Origin: Rhodoplanes azumiensis
Lineage (GTDB): Bacteria > Pseudomonadota > Alphaproteobacteria > Rhizobiales > Xanthobacteraceae
DNA: 64,000 bases
Assembly (NCBI RefSeq): GCF_042682915.1
Contig: NZ_JBHUIW010000016.1
Span: forward strand, 72,637 to 136,636
Reading direction: 5' to 3'
Shown piece after piece: positions 38,253-46,007 of this stretch (position 1 is its first letter; each line of letters begins with the position of its first letter). The translations under genes were made by a program, and so were the position numbers. Under the pieces are notes generated by a model, which had not been told where the DNA came from, searched no databases, and saw nothing but the letters and a program-made list of their open reading frames with translations.

Positions 38253-40511
38253 TCACATGCAGCCGTGGAACGTCCGGCTGATCACGTCGAGCTGCTGCTC
38301 GCGCGAGAGCTTGACGAAGTTCACGGCGTAGCCAGACACCCGGATGGTGAGCTGCGGATAGTTCTCCGGGTGCTCCATCGCGTCGAGCAGCGTGTCGCGG
38401 TCGAGCACGTTGACGTTGACGTGGTGGCCCATGGCGCCCGCGAAGGCGTCGAGGCAGGCGGCGAGGTTCTTCTGCCGCTCCTCCGGCACCCGGCCGAGCG
38501 CCGTCGGCGTCGCCGAGGCGGTCCAGGAGATGCCGTCGAGCGCGCAGGCATAGGGGATCTTCGCGACCGACGCGCCGGCCGCGACGAAGCCCTTCTTGTC
38601 GCGCCCGTTCATCGGATTGGCACCCGGCGCGAAGGGCTCGCCGGCGCGGCGGCCGTCCGGCGTGTTGCCGGTCTTCTTGCCGTAGACGACGTTCGACGTG
38701 ATGGTCAGCACCGACTGGGTCGGCACCGCGTCGCGATAGAAGTACGGCTGCGCCTTGATCTTCTCGATGAAGCTCTCGGCCAGCCACACGGCGATTCTGT
38801 CTGCGCGGTCGTCGTTGTTGCCGTAAGCCGGATAGTCGCCCTCGATCACGTAGTCGATCGCGAGGCCGGCGGCGTTTCGCACCACCTTCACCTTGGCGTG
38901 CTTGATGGCCGAGAGGCTGTCGGCGGCGACCGACAGGCCGGCGATGCCGCACGCCATGGTGCGCAGCACGTCGCGGTCGTGCAGCGCCATCTCGATGCGC
39001 TCGTAGGCGTACTTGTCGTGCATGTAGTGGATGACGTTGAGCGCCTTGACGTAGGTCTTGGCGAGCCAGCTCATCATCGGGTCGAGCTTGGCGACCACGG
39101 TCTCGTAGTCGAGCACGTCGCCCTCGATCGGCGTGAAGCCCTCGGCCACCACGAGGCCGGACTTCTCGTCGACGCCGCCGTTGATCGCATAGAGCAGCGC
39201 CTTGGCGAGGTTGGCGCGGGCACCGAAGAACTGCATCTGCTTGCCGATGCGCATCGGCGAGACGCAGCAGGCGATGCCGTAGTCGTCGCCCCAGTGCGGC
39301 CGCATCACGTCGTCGTTCTCGTACTGGATCGACGAGGTCTCGATCGACACCTTGGCGCAGAAATCCTTGAAGCCCTCGGGCAGCCGGGTCGACCACAGCA
39401 CCGTCAGATTTGGCTCGGGCGCCGGGCCGAGATTGAACAGCGTCTGCAGGAAGCGGAAACTGGTCTTCGTCACCAGCGGCCGGCCGTCCTCGCCGATGCC
39501 GCCGATCGACTCGGTCACCCAGGTCGGGTCGCCGGAGAACAGCGTGTCGTATTCCGGCGTGCGCAGGAAACGCACGATGCGGAGCTTGATCACCATGTCG
39601 TCGATCAGCTCCTGCGCTTGCGCCTCGGTGAGGAGGCCGCGCCGGATGTCGCGATCGAGATAGATGTCGAGGAAGGTCGAGACGCGGCCGAGCGACATCG
39701 CCGCGCCGTTCTGCTCCTTCACGGCGGCCAGATAGCCGAAATAGGTCCACTGCACGGCCTCGCGGCCGGTCGCGGCGGGCTGGGTCACGTCGCAGCCGTA
39801 GGTCGCCGCCATCTGGGCGAGCTCGTCGAGGGCGCGGATCTGCTCGTTGAGCTCCTCGCGCAGCCGTATCGTCGTCTCGTCGAAGACGGCGTCGTCGATC
39901 TCGTGCAGCTCGCGCCGCTTGTCGGCCTTCAGCCGGTCGGTGCCGTAGAGCGCGACACGGCGATAGTCGCCGATGATGCGGCCGCGGCCATAGGCGTCCG
40001 GCAGGCCGGTGACGATGCCGGACTTGCGGGCCGCGAGGATCTCCGGCGAATAGGCGTCGAAGACACCCTGGTTGTGGCTCTTGCGATACTTGGTCCAGAT
40101 CTCCTGAACGGTCGGGTCGATCTGGAAGCCGTAGGCCTCGAGGCCCATCTCGACCATGCGCAGGCCGCCGTTCGGCATGATGGCGCGCTTGAGCGGCGCG
40201 TCGGTCTGCAGGCCGACGATCAGCTCGGCGTCACGATCGATCCAGCCGGGCGCATGCGCCGTGATGGCGGCGGGCTTGTCGGCGGAGACGTCGAGCACAC
40301 CTTTCTTGCGCTCCTCGGCGAGCAGCCCGGTGAGCCTCTCCCAGACGCCGAGCGTGCGGGCGGTCGGGCCGGCGAGGAAGCTCGCGTCACCGAGATAGGG
40401 GCGATAGTTCGCCTGGATGAAGCCGCGCACGTCGATCCGGCTCTGCCACGCTCCGGCGGCGAAGCCGGCCCACGGCTCGGTTGCGGTGACGGTCTCGGTG
40501 ATGGCGTTCAT
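38253..40511 (-). CDS. pflB: Formate C-acetyltransferase (pyruvate formate-lyase)
   Basis: 752 residues, close to the E. coli enzyme. It cleaves pyruvate with CoA to acetyl-CoA and formate under anoxia. The catalytic pair C415-C416 lies in ACCVSP and the radical glycine is G727 in RVSGYAV, 26 residues from the C terminus. The end sequence LSREQQLDVISRTFHGCM is the classical tail. Upstream are 459 bases without a gene, with two TGATAT-type palindromes and no FNR/FixK box that I can see. A focA channel gene is absent. Confidence 0.95.
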   Translation of the reverse strand: MNAITETVTATEPWAGFAAGAWQSRIDVRGFIQANYRPYLGDASFLAGPTARTLGVWERLTGLLAEERKKGVLDVSADKPAAITAHAPGWIDRDAELIVGLQTDAPLKRAIMPNGGLRMVEMGLEAYGFQIDPTVQEIWTKYRKSHNQGVFDAYSPEILAARKSGIVTGLPDAYGRGRIIGDYRRVALYGTDRLKADKRRELHEIDDAVFDETTIRLREELNEQIRALDELAQMAATYGCDVTQPAATGREAVQWTYFGYLAAVKEQNGAAMSLGRVSTFLDIYLDRDIRRGLLTEAQAQELIDDMVIKLRIVRFLRTPEYDTLFSGDPTWVTESIGGIGEDGRPLVTKTSFRFLQTLFNLGPAPEPNLTVLWSTRLPEGFKDFCAKVSIETSSIQYENDDVMRPHWGDDYGIACCVSPMRIGKQMQFFGARANLAKALLYAINGGVDEKSGLVVAEGFTPIEGDVLDYETVVAKLDPMMSWLAKTYVKALNVIHYMHDKYAYERIEMALHDRDVLRTMACGIAGLSVAADSLSAIKHAKVKVVRNAAGLAIDYVIEGDYPAYGNNDDRADRIAVWLAESFIEKIKAQPYFYRDAVPTQSVLTITSNVVYGKKTGNTPDGRRAGEPFAPGANPMNGRDKKGFVAAGASVAKIPYACALDGISWTASATPTALGRVPEERQKNLAACLDAFAGAMGHHVNVNVLDRDTLLDAMEHPENYPQLTIRVSGYAVNFVKLSREQQLDVISRTFHGCM

Positions 40512-40682
40512 GACGACCTCGTAGGAAGCTTGTCCGGCGGAGGCACGAGCACGCGCGTGTTGATCGTCCGAGACCGGGGGCGTGTCAGGCGAGGAAGGTC
40601 GTCACGGAGACGTCGGAATCTTGCGGTTCCGGCGAGACCGCTCGGCCCTCGGGGTCGCGCAGCGGTTCGTACCTCGATGTCA

Positions 40683-40696
40683 GGTGATATATCACC
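40683..40696. promoter_or_regulatory. Perfect 14-base palindrome upstream of pflB
   Basis: GGTGATATATCACC is fully self-complementary and AT-rich in a GC-rich gap, about 170 bases before pflB. A related imperfect site, TGATATTTCA, sits at 40777-40786, 92 bases further upstream. The pair looks like binding sites of one dimeric regulator. The factor is unknown; the core TGATATATCA differs from FNR boxes. Confidence 0.5.
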
Positions 40697-40776
40697 ACGT
40701 ATTTCCGACGAGGAGCGCCGAGCGCGAATGCCCGCATCGCGCCGAAAGCGGCCGTCGGGCCCGATACGACATCTTG

Positions 40777-40786
40777 TGATATTTCA
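40777..40786. promoter_or_regulatory. Second TGATAT-type site upstream of pflB
   Basis: TGATATTTCA shares nine of ten bases with the core of the 40683 palindrome. It lies in GTGATATTTCATC, which is nearly symmetric. Repetition of the site supports a regulatory role for both. Confidence 0.35.
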
Positions 40787-40970
40787 TCCCGACGGCCGCG
40801 CAGCTTCGTTCCGTTTCGGGACCGCGTTTTGATTACGGGATCCTGCGCTCCGGAGAATTGCGTAGACGAAAGGTCGCGTTCGCGGTCCGAAACGCCGCGT
40901 CGAGACGTGTCGGTTCGACCTCCGGAAAACCGGACTTTCTTTCTGAATACGCTCCGGAAATCCGACGGCT

Positions 40971-41753
40971 CTACAGATGCCGCAGGCCGAGCTTTTCCAG
41001 GAGCGGGAGCAGCTCGTCGCGGGCGTGCTCGCGATGGGCGCGGGCAAGCGCCCCGGCGCGCGGGGCGTCGCCCTTGCGGATCGCCGCCGTCACGGCGAGG
41101 TGCTCTTTCAGCGAGCGGGTCGGCTTCACGCGCAGCCGCAGCGTCACCGTGCGGGCGCGATGCGATTGGTCCATCACGGCCGCGACCGCGCGGGCGAGCC
41201 GCGCGTTGCCGCAACGCTCGACGAGCGCGCGGTGGAAGCGGTCGTCGGCGCGCGCCCAGGCGTCGAGGTCGTCGCGCGCCAGCGCGGCCTTCATGTCGGC
41301 GTTGATCGCGTCGAGCGCTTCGAGCGCCGCCCGCCTCGGCGCGTCGGCGGCCGCCGCGATCGCCTCGGCGGCGCGACCTTCGAGGGTCGCGATCAGATCG
41401 TAAATCTCGCGCATGTCGTCGGGCGAGAGCGCACAGACCTGGATGCCGCGCTTCGGCAGCACGCGCACCAGCCCCTCCTCCTGCAGGCGGATCAAAGCCT
41501 CGTGGACCGGCGTGCGGCTCATCCCGAGCGTCAGCGCGATCTCCTGCTCGGAGCCCTGATAGCCTGGCGCGAACACGTTGTCGCGCACCGCCGCCTTCAT
41601 GGCCCGATAGGCGTTCTCCACCAGCGACGACGACGTGGCCTCGGCCGTCGGCCCCCCGGGCGTCGCCACGGCAGCCGTGGGGCCGAGCGGCGCCCCGCTG
41701 CCCCGAGCGGTCACGCGTGCACCGCGATCCGGGGCATTCAATCGTCGTTGCAT
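40971..41753 (-). CDS. GntR-family transcriptional regulator (FadR/FCD type)
   Basis: 260 residues. After a 45-residue Pro/Ala/Gly-rich N-terminal stretch comes the GntR winged helix (SEQEIALTLGMSRTPVHEALIRLQEEGLV at about 68-95 in parts) and an all-helical FCD effector domain whose metal-binding residues include D/H in RADDRFHRAL and the later H in LKEHLAVTAA and HREHARDEL. Such regulators respond to carboxylic acids. It diverges from the tartrate/malate dehydrogenase gene, its likely target. The ATG follows CGGAGCTTC. Confidence 0.88.
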   Translation of the reverse strand: MQRRLNAPDRGARVTARGSGAPLGPTAAVATPGGPTAEATSSSLVENAYRAMKAAVRDNVFAPGYQGSEQEIALTLGMSRTPVHEALIRLQEEGLVRVLPKRGIQVCALSPDDMREIYDLIATLEGRAAEAIAAAADAPRRAALEALDAINADMKAALARDDLDAWARADDRFHRALVERCGNARLARAVAAVMDQSHRARTVTLRLRVKPTRSLKEHLAVTAAIRKGDAPRAGALARAHREHARDELLPLLEKLGLRHL

Positions 41754-41812
41754 GGAAGCTCCGATGGAAGATCGACGACGGGCAATGGACGCACCAGGGC
41801 GGATTCGATAAC

Positions 41813-41833
41813 TTGCATGGAAGTCGGCATGCA
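41813..41833. promoter_or_regulatory. GntR-type operator candidate
   Basis: TGCATG-N8-CATGCA is a perfect inverted repeat (41814-41833) between the divergent GntR and dehydrogenase genes. In addition TTGCATGGAAG occurs twice, at 41748-41758 over the GntR start codon and at 41813-41823. Repeats at the start of the regulator gene and in the shared promoter suggest autoregulation together with control of the dehydrogenase. Confidence 0.45.
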
Positions 41834-41918
41834 TTGCAACACGCATCGCAGATCGCAGCCGCGACCGCGAGGTCGCACGCGGCGTCGGGCCGACGGCGGA
41901 CGAGACGGTGGAGCACAG

Positions 41919-42995
41919 ATGCGGGAGTATCGGATCGCGGCGATCCCGGGCGACGGGATCGGGACGGAGGTGATCGCGGCCGGCCTGCAGGCACTCGCGG
42001 TCTGCGCGGCGCGCGACGGCGGCTTCCGCCTCGCCGTCGATCACTTCGACTGGGGCTCGGCCTGGTACAGGCAGCACGGCAGGATGATGCCGGAGAACGG
42101 CCGCGACCAGATCCGCTCGCACGACGCGATCTTCTTCGGCGCCGTCGGCGCGCCCGACGTGCCCGATCACGTCACGCTGTGGGGCCTGCGCCTCGCCATC
42201 TGCCAGCCGTTCGATCAGTACGCCAATGTGCGGCCGACCCGAATCCTTCCCGGAATAACGAGCCCGCTGCGCGCCGTCTCGGGCCCCGAGCTCGACTGGG
42301 TGATCGTGCGCGAGAACTCGGAGGGCGAGTACGCCGGCGTCGGCGGCCGTGTCCACCAGGGCTTTCCCTACGAGACCGCGACCGACGTCGCGATGTTCAC
42401 CCGCGTCGGCGTCACCCGCATCATGCGCTACGCCTTCCGCCTCGCGCAGTCGCGCCCGCGAAAGCTGCTTACCGTCGTCACCAAGTCGAACGCCCAGCGC
42501 CACGCGATGGTGATGTGGGACGAGATCGCCGCCGAGGTCGCGACCGAGTTCCCCGACGTCACCTGGGACAAGATGCTGGTCGACGCGATGACCATGCGGA
42601 TGGTGACCAAGCCGGCGACGATCGACACCATCGTGGCCACCAACCTGCACGCCGACATTCTCTCCGATCTTGCCGCCGCATTGGCCGGCTCGCTCGGCAT
42701 CGCGCCGACCGGCAACATCAACCCCGAACGCAAGTTCCCGTCGATGTTCGAGCCGATCCACGGCTCCGCCTTCGACATCACCGGCAAGGGCATCGCCAAC
42801 CCGATCGCCACCTTCTGGTCGGGCGCGATGATACTCGAGCATCTCGGCGAGACCGCCGCGGCCGCGCGCTTGATGCGTGCCGTCGAGCGGGTCACGGCCG
42901 ATCCGCGCCTGCACACGCCCGATCTCGGCGGCAGCGCGACCACGGCAATGGTCACCGACGCGGTCTGCGAGGCGCTCGTCGGCGACAATCTGTGA
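41919..42995 (+). CDS. Tartrate / D-malate dehydrogenase family oxidoreductase
   Basis: 358 residues of the isopropylmalate/isocitrate dehydrogenase family, in the branch of tartrate dehydrogenase/decarboxylase (TtuC) and D-malate dehydrogenase (DmlA). IPGDGIGTEV opens the chain; NSEGEYAGVGGR is typical of the tartrate branch; KSNAQRHAMVMWDE holds the catalytic lysine; MFEPIHGSAFDI follows. It would oxidise tartrate or D-malate with NAD+ and Mn2+. Start ATG lies after GGAGCACAG. A divergent FCD-type GntR gene supports acid-induced control. Confidence 0.88.
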   Translation: MREYRIAAIPGDGIGTEVIAAGLQALAVCAARDGGFRLAVDHFDWGSAWYRQHGRMMPENGRDQIRSHDAIFFGAVGAPDVPDHVTLWGLRLAICQPFDQYANVRPTRILPGITSPLRAVSGPELDWVIVRENSEGEYAGVGGRVHQGFPYETATDVAMFTRVGVTRIMRYAFRLAQSRPRKLLTVVTKSNAQRHAMVMWDEIAAEVATEFPDVTWDKMLVDAMTMRMVTKPATIDTIVATNLHADILSDLAAALAGSLGIAPTGNINPERKFPSMFEPIHGSAFDITGKGIANPIATFWSGAMILEHLGETAAAARLMRAVERVTADPRLHTPDLGGSATTAMVTDAVCEALVGDNL

Positions 42996-43034
42996 CGGCC
43001 GCCACGACGGCGGAGTCGCGACGGCCCCGTCGCC

Positions 43035-43114
43035 AAGACACCGTTTCGCGAAGACACCGTGTCGCGAAGACACCGTGTCGCGAAGACACCGTGTCGCGAA
43101 GACACCGTGTCGTC
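43035..43114. repeat. Five 16-base tandem repeats with palindromic core
   Basis: Five direct copies of AAGACACCGTGTCGCG, the first with one change and the last with an altered end. Each has the core GACAC-C-GTGTC, a near-perfect 11-base palindrome, so the array is a series of small dyads. It lies between the stop of the dehydrogenase and the stop of folE on the other strand, so it may be a terminator-like element, a protein-binding array or a slippage-prone repeat. Spacers are far too short for CRISPR. Confidence 0.85.
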
Positions 43115-43131
43115 GCGACGCGCGCTGTCGT

Positions 43132-43842
43132 CTAGTCGATCAGCGACAGAAATTCCTGGCGGGTCGCGGTGTTGTCGCGGAACACGCCGGTCATGCGGCT
43201 CGTCACCATGTCGGTGTCGTGCTTGTGGACGCCGCGGGTCGACATGCAGTGGTGCTGCGCCTTGATGACGACGGCGACGCCCTGCGGGTCCAGCACGTCC
43301 TGGATCGTGTCGGCGATCTGGGCCGTCATCTTCTCCTGGATTTGCAACCGCTTCGCGTAGACCTCGACGACCCGCGCCAGCTTGGAGATGCCGACCACCC
43401 GGCCGTTCGGCACATAGGCGACCCAGGCGCGGCCGATGATCGGCACGATATGGTGCTCGCAATGGCTCTCGAAGCGGACGCCGCGCAGCACCACCATCTC
43501 GTCGTAGCCGGCGGTCTCGTCGAAGGTCTTGCGCAGAATCGCGGCCGGATCCTCGCGATAGCCCTTGAAGAACTCCTCGTAGGCGCGGGCCGCGCGGGCC
43601 GGCGTCTCCAGAAGGCCCTCGCGGTCCGGATCGTCGCCGGTCCAGCGCAGGATGGTGCGGAACGCCGCCTCCACCTCGGCCCGCGAAGGACGCTCGATCT
43701 TGGGACGCTCGATCTTCCCGCGTTCGGTCCGACTGCGGCCGCCCGGGGCGTCGTGGTCCTTGGTGCGCTTCGCCATCGTGTCCAGAGCCGTGTCCAGTGT
43801 CGGGTCGAGTGTCGGGTCGAGAGCCTGCAGGGCGGGGGTCAT
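43132..43842 (-). CDS. folE: GTP cyclohydrolase I
   Basis: 236 residues. It converts GTP to dihydroneopterin triphosphate for folate and for queuosine precursors. The zinc site is shown by ESHCEHHIVP and the later QHHCMSTRGV; the core EDPDREGL-type segment reads DDPDREGLLETP. The N terminus has a 60-residue extension with a small repeat (LDPTLDPTLDTALDT), coded by a 12-base tandem repeat. The start ATG follows AGGAAAGGA; an internal ATG at 43776 is an alternative. It is divergent from the DUF2177 gene. Confidence 0.93.
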   Translation of the reverse strand: MTPALQALDPTLDPTLDTALDTMAKRTKDHDAPGGRSRTERGKIERPKIERPSRAEVEAAFRTILRWTGDDPDREGLLETPARAARAYEEFFKGYREDPAAILRKTFDETAGYDEMVVLRGVRFESHCEHHIVPIIGRAWVAYVPNGRVVGISKLARVVEVYAKRLQIQEKMTAQIADTIQDVLDPQGVAVVIKAQHHCMSTRGVHKHDTDMVTSRMTGVFRDNTATRQEFLSLID

Positions 43843-44040
43843 GCGTCGTCCTTTCCTATAGATCGCGGCGAATACGACGGGAAGCACCGCCCGGATCAGG
43901 GTGCGGCATCTCCGCCCTCCTCTCGGCACGGCACGCCGTATCCCACGGGCGACGGCGACGATCAGGATCGTCGGGTGGCGGTGATCCAGCGGCACGACGG
44001 CGGCGTAGTGCCGGTGCTCGTTCAGTGCAGGACCGTTCCA

Positions 44041-44454
44041 TTGCCCTACGCCATCGCCTACGTGGCCGTTCTGGTCGCCTTCGTCGCCATCGATTTCGTC
44101 TGGCTGTCCAAGATGGGGCCCCTGCTCTATCGCCCGACGCTGGGCGACATTCTTCTGGAGGCGCCGCGCTTTCCGCCGGCCATCGTCTTCTATCTGATCT
44201 ATCCGATCGGCGTGATCGCCTTCGCGGTGGCGCCGGCGCTGCGCGAGGAGAGCATCCTGCCGGCGATCGGCTGGGGCGCGCTGTTCGGTGCGCTCGCCTA
44301 CGCGACCTACGATCTCACGAACTACGCGACGCTGCGCAACTGGACGCTGCAGCTCACGCTGGCCGACATCGCCTGGGGCGCCGTGCTGACCGCCATCGCC
44401 GGCGCCGCCGGCTACGGCGCCGCTGCGGCGTCGCGTCACTGGTTCGGGTCGTGA
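44041..44454 (+). CDS. DUF2177 family membrane protein
   Basis: 137 residues with four helices. The DUF2177 pattern is clear: AVLVAFVAIDFVWL near the start, GDILLEAPRFPPAIVFYLIY, and the later YATYDLTNYATLRNW. The start is a TTG preceded by AGGA at eight bases; a GTG slightly upstream is possible. Family function is unknown. It is divergent from folE across 198 bases that should hold both promoters. Confidence 0.85.
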   Translation: MPYAIAYVAVLVAFVAIDFVWLSKMGPLLYRPTLGDILLEAPRFPPAIVFYLIYPIGVIAFAVAPALREESILPAIGWGALFGALAYATYDLTNYATLRNWTLQLTLADIAWGAVLTAIAGAAGYGAAAASRHWFGS

Positions 44455-44605
44455 CGAGGCCCCATCTGCGGCGTGACGCGGCACCGCGATTCTCGCCCGT
44501 CGCGCCCACCCCGCGCTTCGCCCCTGTACGGTCGGCGGGGTGAGGTATCATCAGCGGGGTGAGAACGTCCGACACACGACCGGTGGTCAGCCATCCCGGT
44601 CGTGT

Positions 44606-44662
44606 TCACGGCCCCGGCCTTGTCATATTGCCGCTGCAGGCGAGACGAGGCTGGGGCCGTGA
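44606..44662. terminator. Long inverted repeat between convergent genes
   Basis: TCACGGCCCCGGCC pairs with GGCTGGGGCCGTGA (one mismatch) across a 29-base loop. It lies between the convergent DUF2177 and cytidine deaminase genes. No T run follows. A bidirectional terminator or hairpin repeat is the simplest reading. Confidence 0.45.
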
Positions 44663-44715
44663 CCCTCGCGCCGGCGCGACCGCCGCCGTGAGGACGCGGT
44701 TCGCGGCGGCCGTCT

Positions 44716-45231
44716 TCACGCTTTACGGCGATGCCGGGCGACGTCGATCCCGAGATTCCGCGGGCCGAATGCATAAGGCAGGAGCACCGAAATCGGCGCG
44801 ACCAGGCAACGCGTCAGGGTGCCGTCGCAGGAGATGACCTTGATGTCGCCGCCGGCGACTTGGCTCGCCTCCATGATCATCTGTCGGCATCCGCCGCACG
44901 GCGTGACGATCTCGAGGCCCGCCCCGGGACGTCCGGTCGGGTGACCGACGATCGCGATCGTCGTGATGTCGAAGTCGCCGTCGGCGTTGGCCCTGGAGAT
45001 CGCCGTCACCTCGGCGCACGTCCCGAGCCGATAGGCCGCGACTTCGAGGTTCGAGCCGCTGTGGATCGCACCGCTCCTGGTGCGCACCGCGGCCCCCACG
45101 GAAAAGCCGGAGTACGGCTCGTAGGCCCGCGCCGCCGCCGCTGCCGCTGCCGCACAGAGTTCTCGATCATCGGGCGCCAGCGACGACACCGGAACGAGAT
45201 CGATCGCCGGAACGCCGGAACAAGTGGTCAT
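44716..45231 (-). CDS. cdd: Cytidine deaminase
   Basis: 171 residues, longer than the usual 130-140 because of a 20-residue N-terminal lead and extended C terminus. It deaminates cytidine and deoxycytidine. Zinc ligands are the Cys in GTCAEVTAI and the two in TPCGGCRQ, the tetrameric three-cysteine type; the Glu of CAE is the proton shuttle. SGFSVGAAVRTRSG near residue 40 is the substrate-binding stretch. Ribosome binding site GGAGGACCGCC precedes the ATG. Confidence 0.9.
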   Translation of the reverse strand: MTTCSGVPAIDLVPVSSLAPDDRELCAAAAAAAARAYEPYSGFSVGAAVRTRSGAIHSGSNLEVAAYRLGTCAEVTAISRANADGDFDITTIAIVGHPTGRPGAGLEIVTPCGGCRQMIMEASQVAGGDIKVISCDGTLTRCLVAPISVLLPYAFGPRNLGIDVARHRRKA

Positions 45232-45337
45232 GGCGGTCCTCCGGAGAGCGGCGGCCGACAGCCGGCCTCTGCTGCGGCGACCTCGTGCGACAGGGGACCA
45301 CCGCCTGGACTCAACCTAGCAGATGGCGGCTCGTGTT

Positions 45338-45886
45338 TCATCCGGCGCCGGCGGCCTTCACCAAATGCGGAAGACTCATCACCAGCAGCACCGAGACCGC
45401 CGCCGAAAGCAGCCACGCCAACTGATAAAAGCCTTCCCGAAGAACCAGCACGCGCCGAATCATGTCGAGCTCGTGGTCGATCTGCGCCTCGGCAGCCGCG
45501 TGCGGGTCGACGAAGTCGAGAAACCGCCAGAACACCCCGACGACGAACAAGCAGAGAAGAATCGAGAACAACGTCAGATAGATGATCGGCTGGATGTAGG
45601 GCGGTGGCGCGGCCGGCGGAACCGGCCCGGGGCGGATCATCAACGTGGCGACCGCGAGAATGACGCCATTGTAGCGCATCAGCGCCGATGCTTTCGTGTC
45701 CAGGATCCCGAGCAGCCGGTAGATCTCCTCGAGAATGACCCGCTTGTCCGCCTTGCCGCCGAGCTTCGCGATGATCTTCGGATCGACATGGGGCGCGCAG
45801 TCCGGAAGCACGAACAGCAGAACCGAGCTCCACACGACACGCTGGCCATCGAAGAGCCAACGCCAAACATGCCATTGCCAGCTCAT
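45338..45886 (-). CDS. Membrane protein of unknown function
   Basis: 182 residues from the ATG after GGAGGCCACG. I do not recognise the family. It starts Trp-rich (MSWQWHVWRWLFDGQ), has a soluble stretch with a Lys/Glu-rich helix (KLGGKADKRVILEEIYRLL) and then three hydrophobic segments: VILAVATLMI, a long one at PPPYIQPIIYLTLFSILL and YQLAWLLSAAVSVLLVMSL. Similar layouts occur in small signalling-associated membrane proteins (helix, then two to three TMs), but no motif allows a call. Confidence 0.7.
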   Translation of the reverse strand: MSWQWHVWRWLFDGQRVVWSSVLLFVLPDCAPHVDPKIIAKLGGKADKRVILEEIYRLLGILDTKASALMRYNGVILAVATLMIRPGPVPPAAPPPYIQPIIYLTLFSILLCLFVVGVFWRFLDFVDPHAAAEAQIDHELDMIRRVLVLREGFYQLAWLLSAAVSVLLVMSLPHLVKAAGAG

Positions 45887-46007
45887 CGTGGCCTCCGCGC
45901 GACGGATCGACCCACGATTCGATATGAGCACTTCAACGACCGACTGCAAAGCGTCGGACTTTCAATTTATCGAAACCCCGCTGATCGATGCGACGCCGAC
46001 CGCAGCT

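Larger units (their letters stand above)
40512..40970. other. Upstream region of the pfl operon
   Basis: 459 bases between pflB and the GntR gene, both transcribed leftward. I see no supported gene. An ORF on the minus strand at 40585-40737 would give 50 residues but has no family support. Two related palindromic sites lie at 40683-40696 and 40777-40786. No TTGAT-N4-ATCAA box is present. Confidence 0.45.

Noticed and set aside
40585..40737. 50-residue ORF on the minus strand upstream of pflB
   Set aside because: No convincing ribosome binding site or family, and it spans the palindrome at 40683. A leader peptide is not excluded, but there is no support.
40800..40850. FNR box in TTTTGATTACGGGATCC
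   Set aside because: Only the left half TTGAT fits; the right half lacks ATCAA.
43035..43114. CRISPR array
   Set aside because: The units are directly contiguous 16-mers with no unique spacers and there are no cas genes in the window.
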